From NCBI RefSeq assembly GCF_000006565.2, contig NC_031480.1:1008144-1072143 (forward strand): DNA of 64,000 bases, in the 5' to 3' direction. The notes under the pieces were generated by a model that made no database searches, had not been told where the DNA came from, and was given only the letters and a program-made list of their open reading frames with translations. How positions within the stretch are numbered: position 1 is the stretch's first letter; each line of letters begins with the position of its first letter. This DNA comes from Toxoplasma gondii ME49 (Eukaryota > Apicomplexa > Conoidasida > Eucoccidiorida > Sarcocystidae). Made by a program: the position numbers and the translations under genes. This document shows positions 61,518-64,000 of the stretch, in pieces.

Positions 61518-63813
61518 TCAGTCCTCTTTAGAGCCAGCGGCTGTGGCATCCTCTGCGTTTTCTCCCTCCTCCGCTTCAAAGAGGTTCGCTAGGTGTTTCA
61601 GAAACGGACCCCGGCCAGCTTCAAAGGGAGTTACGCCTTCCTGAGAAACGATAACACATCCACAGCCCACTGGAGAATACACAAGTCATCACAGCAACGA
61701 CGGGTCCATGTTTCCACCGGAATTCTAGTGGCATTGACAGATACAAACAATGTTGCTGTTCGGATATCACACAAGCCATGCAAAAGCACATGGACTCCCG
61801 GACTATCGAGGTCGTCGAAGAAGGAAATTCGGACACCAGTTACGAATGATACAGCGCAACACATTTCCAAAAACGCATCATTCTTGCTCCAGGTCTGGGC
61901 CAGGTGTTCGTCGCAATGACAGCATGTTTTCTCAGCCCATATAGAAATGCACAAATCCACTGTTCACGGTGTCTGTATCAGCCTGCTTTTTCGGACGTTC
62001 ACTCGAAGATGATCTGACATTTCATCAACAGCCTCGGGGTTCGTAACTCACCCTGTTCTTTTGAAATCGGAGATCCGGATCATTTCGCATCAGCAGCAAG
62101 CACAAATCGGCGTGCTCAGAATTCTGCAGGGAACAACCGGGAAGCAAGCGAACATGTGCGAGAGTTTCTGCAGCGAAACGAGGCCTCAAAAGATGCTAGA
62201 GAAGCACCAACTCATCCGGCTCTTCCGTAGCGTCGTGGACATGGGTTGGTGTCTGTGCGTATAACAGAAAGAATGCCGCGCTACGTGATCTGCCAGTGCC
62301 AGGTAATCCTGGACAATGAATCCATGAACGTGGGCACTGTAGGTCGGTTGTATATTCTTACAGATTTTAGAGTGTTAGACAGGGAAGAAGCTATCTTCAG
62401 ATGTTTTTCACCAAGCTCACGTATTACAACTGACGGTGCACTATCGTTCCTAACTGAATCGTGCTTACTAACAAGGTTTTTCTGCGGATAAGCAGGTGTG
62501 CTTCAAGTGATGTCAACTAGAAAGGCAACATGCTGAAACGATGGGTGCAGAACCGAAATGGCTACTGTGAACATCGAACCGGCGGAGATGATTTGTACGG
62601 CGAAACTGCATGGTTTGCTCGTGGTCGTGATCAAGCGGATGCAGCCAGATGCTGCGTGGAAAGGCCTCCTGATCTGTCTAACCGTGTATCTGACGATTCC
62701 CTTCTCGCATTGATTCTGCTACTTGAGATCGTGTAGCTGTGCCAGAAGAGGCATGTTTCACCCACGGGGGATCGGGTTCCTGCGTCCGAGTTCCACAGTC
62801 CCCCCTGTTCATTGTGCAGCAGCAGACTAGCTCGACACTGCTCTCCACGAGACATCGCACAAGCCATGTCTGCGCGTCTGGTACCTTCATTCCTGTTGAA
62901 AACTCTCTTTCATAGGTGGCCGTAGGCTCGGTTTGTTGCGTGTCTGGAGAGTCACTCACCACTGCCAGGTGAAGCAGATTATCGCCTGTGAACTTCTCTT
63001 GAACCTGAGAAGGTGCATCAGAGAACAAAGTAAATTCTGACTTTTAGAAATATTTATGAAACTATAAAAGTAAATAAATAAAAATTAATGAAAAAAAGGA
63101 TGAAATTTTGCACATTGCATTTATGATTTTTTCCAAAAACATTTTTTTACTAAATATATTATCGAGCAATATGTTTAATGGGAGCTAAAATGCAAAGCAC
63201 TTTTTTAGTCGATGTATTTAATTTTTTTACTAACGATGAAAAAGAAGTTTAGAATAAAACCTTAGAAATTACAATATTTTAAACTTACGTTTTTTTTCTT
63301 GATCTTTTACTAAATTATTGAAAAAAGGTCTTTAGCAACTAACAGTTTCCAAGAAACCTTTAGAGGTTTAACTGAATTTACTTTTAAAAGAAAACAGTCA
63401 GCACTTGCGGTCCAAGCGGCCATTGTCTGCAAGACACGGTATCGTCACCTAAAAGCATTTCCCGCTCAACCCCCTTCTACAATCCATTTCGCACGGCGTG
63501 CATGGAAACGGTCTGTGGCCGCTACGCCATCTTCGATGACTCGAGTTGTGTCGTTGCTGATTCACTTCCACACTCTTAGTGTCCTAGTATTCTGCGTGAA
63601 CATAGGGCTAACTGTCACGTCGAATATGATCTGCTTCGACACAAGGAAAACGAATTACGCCAGTTTAATGTTCTCCGGAAGACGAGTTAAACCTGCACTC
63701 GTTCGAGTCGTGATGAGGTGAATCAGACATACCCGCAAGCTTGCGCCTCGACGCATCAACGCTTCAACGGTGGCTTCCTTGCTGGCAACCACTGCCTTCG
63801 ACAGAGCCGTCCG
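61518..63813 (-). CDS. Ankyrin-repeat protein, 3' part (continues beyond right edge)
   Basis: Four - strand exons, 63813-63733, 63004-62960, 62124-62053 and 61640-61518, are all in phase 0 at their borders. Joined, they give a continuous ankyrin pattern: RTALSKAVVASKEATVEALMR then RGASLR, next GDNLLHLAV-NSEHADLCLLLMRNDPD, next EGVTPFEAG. These match the T-A-L..A / V..L+..GA consensus, the L-L-H-L-A-V consensus and the G-x-T-P-x-E/D start of a further repeat. The protein ends in a short acidic tail (EAEEGENAEDATAAGSKED) and TGA at 61518. Only about 107 residues lie inside the window; the 5' part is off the right edge. Ankyrin repeats mediate protein binding, and no partner can be inferred. The intron 63005-63732 carries the AT-rich insertion listed separately. 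Exon ends are accurate to within a base or so. Confidence 0.75.
63036..63400 (+). mobile_element. Probable nuclear insertion of apicoplast DNA (NUPT) in an ankyrin-gene intron
   Basis: The block is abruptly different from its surroundings: roughly four-fifths A+T by eye, with long A and T homopolymers, against about half outside. Near its right edge the + strand frame 63329-63397 reads SLATNSFQETFRGLTEFTFK. The core S-F-Q-E-T..(x)..L-T-E resembles the conserved C-terminal segment of bacterial and plastid RNA polymerase beta'/beta'' (RpoC/RpoC2). The apicoplast genome is very AT-rich and encodes rpoC genes, while the mitochondrial genome is less so, which favours a plastid source. The frame is not continuous to the left, so the piece is probably a decayed or composite fragment. 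It is orientated opposite to the host gene. Confidence 0.5.
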
Positions 63814-64000
63814 CTGAAGAAAAAACACAAAACAACGTACGGATCCCAAAAACGCCCATATACACACAAGTAACATATATATGTTCGAATACATGCACAC
63901 GTGTGTACATTTATACATGGCGCCTCGATTGGACGGACGCACTAATGCCTAGAGATGGGTACTTAGCCAGAGTTGTGTCGCCAGTGCGCGAGGACAGGCT

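Overview
The window looks like nuclear DNA of a coccidian apicomplexan, most likely Toxoplasma gondii or a very close relative. Base composition is balanced. Genes are split by many GT-AG introns, and (TA)n, (GT)n and pyrimidine-rich tracts sit in the introns and spacers. Proteins carry long Ser/Glu/Arg-rich insertions, and one gene fits the alveolate-specific GAPM family. No bacterial operon features, CRISPR arrays or tRNA genes were found.

Layout. On the + strand: a six-span membrane protein that fits the GAPM family of the inner membrane complex (2149-3718), a 4.4-kb spacer, then a giant P5B-type ATPase (8166-25869, 18 exons, about 3,263 residues). A 2.3-kb tail-to-tail spacer follows. Everything after it is on the - strand, in descending order of transcription from the right edge: an ankyrin-repeat gene running off the right edge (61518 to beyond 63813); a possible orphan first exon (61135-61333); a very large, mostly disordered protein with a Trp/Arg-spaced helical C-terminus of Sfi1/CCDC191 style (48309 to about 58969); acetoacetyl-CoA synthetase (39357-47029, 15 exons, 799 residues); a PTRHD1-like PTH2-fold protein (35776-36612); a membrane-anchored GNAT acetyltransferase (31912-33588); a 126-residue unrecognised protein (30291-31507); and an unrecognised single-pass membrane protein (28190-29846).

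Exon models were built by hand from splice consensus and reading phase. For all complete genes except the large 48-59 kb one, the exon lengths sum exactly to a multiple of three with phases preserved across every junction, which is good internal support. The genes do not form a pathway: they are ordinary nuclear neighbours with individual functions (pellicle architecture, P5B cation or polyamine transport, ketone-body activation, acetylation, cytoskeletal scaffolding).

The most notable signals are the extreme size of the P5B ATPase, with roughly 1,600 extra residues between its two cytoplasmic hinge motifs, and a ~350-bp very AT-rich block inside an ankyrin-gene intron. That block looks like a nuclear insertion of apicoplast DNA, with a short rpoC-like reading frame at one edge. 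No clearly new multi-gene system is evident.
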